DNA of 36,724 nt from Sulfurovum sp. (GTDB lineage: Bacteria > Campylobacterota > Campylobacteria > Campylobacterales > Sulfurovaceae), in NCBI GenBank assembly GCA_026996325.1, contig JALWLU010000163.1, positions 1-36,724 of the forward strand, read 5' to 3'. The notes under the pieces are model-generated. The model was not told the origin of the DNA. It searched no databases and worked only from the letters and a program-made list of their open reading frames with translations. The position numbers and the translations under genes are program-made. This document shows, one piece after another, positions 36,724-36,724 of the stretch (position 1 is its first letter; each line of letters opens with the position of its first letter).

Positions 36724-36724
36724 T

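Overview
The window looks like chromosomal DNA from a Campylobacterota bacterium (Sulfurovum/Sulfurimonas-like; inferred from protein style and gene content, not searched). Positions ~1-34,300 are mostly core genes: folD-lepB-M50 protease-rpiB, trx, apt, trpB, pepA, CPA2 antiporter, ychF, YceI, DUF1456, phosphoribosyltransferase, mltG, a TolQ/OmpA-like pair, histidine kinase-TonB receptor-response regulator/GGDEF, VWA protein, DsrE and znuA-C. A higBA toxin-antitoxin pair sits between trpB and an ACR3-like transporter. From ~34,300 to the end the DNA is AT-rich and accessory: two toxin-antitoxin-like pairs and the C-terminal part of a NucS-like PD-(D/E)XK protein, separated by short REP-type palindromes. 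The strongest unexplained signal is an ~86-nt element present twice (9233-9318 and, inverted, 25111-25197). Its central ~53 nt are identical except for one indel, while its 16-bp terminal stem differs by compensatory changes. Other notable points are a probable frameshift at the 3' end of the TonB receptor gene, an unlisted 57-aa ORF coupled to the OmpA-like gene, a partial ORF at the right edge that the ORF track starts too late, and several -10 boxes 6-7 nt from start codons (leaderless mRNA candidates). I did not recognise a complete known defence system.
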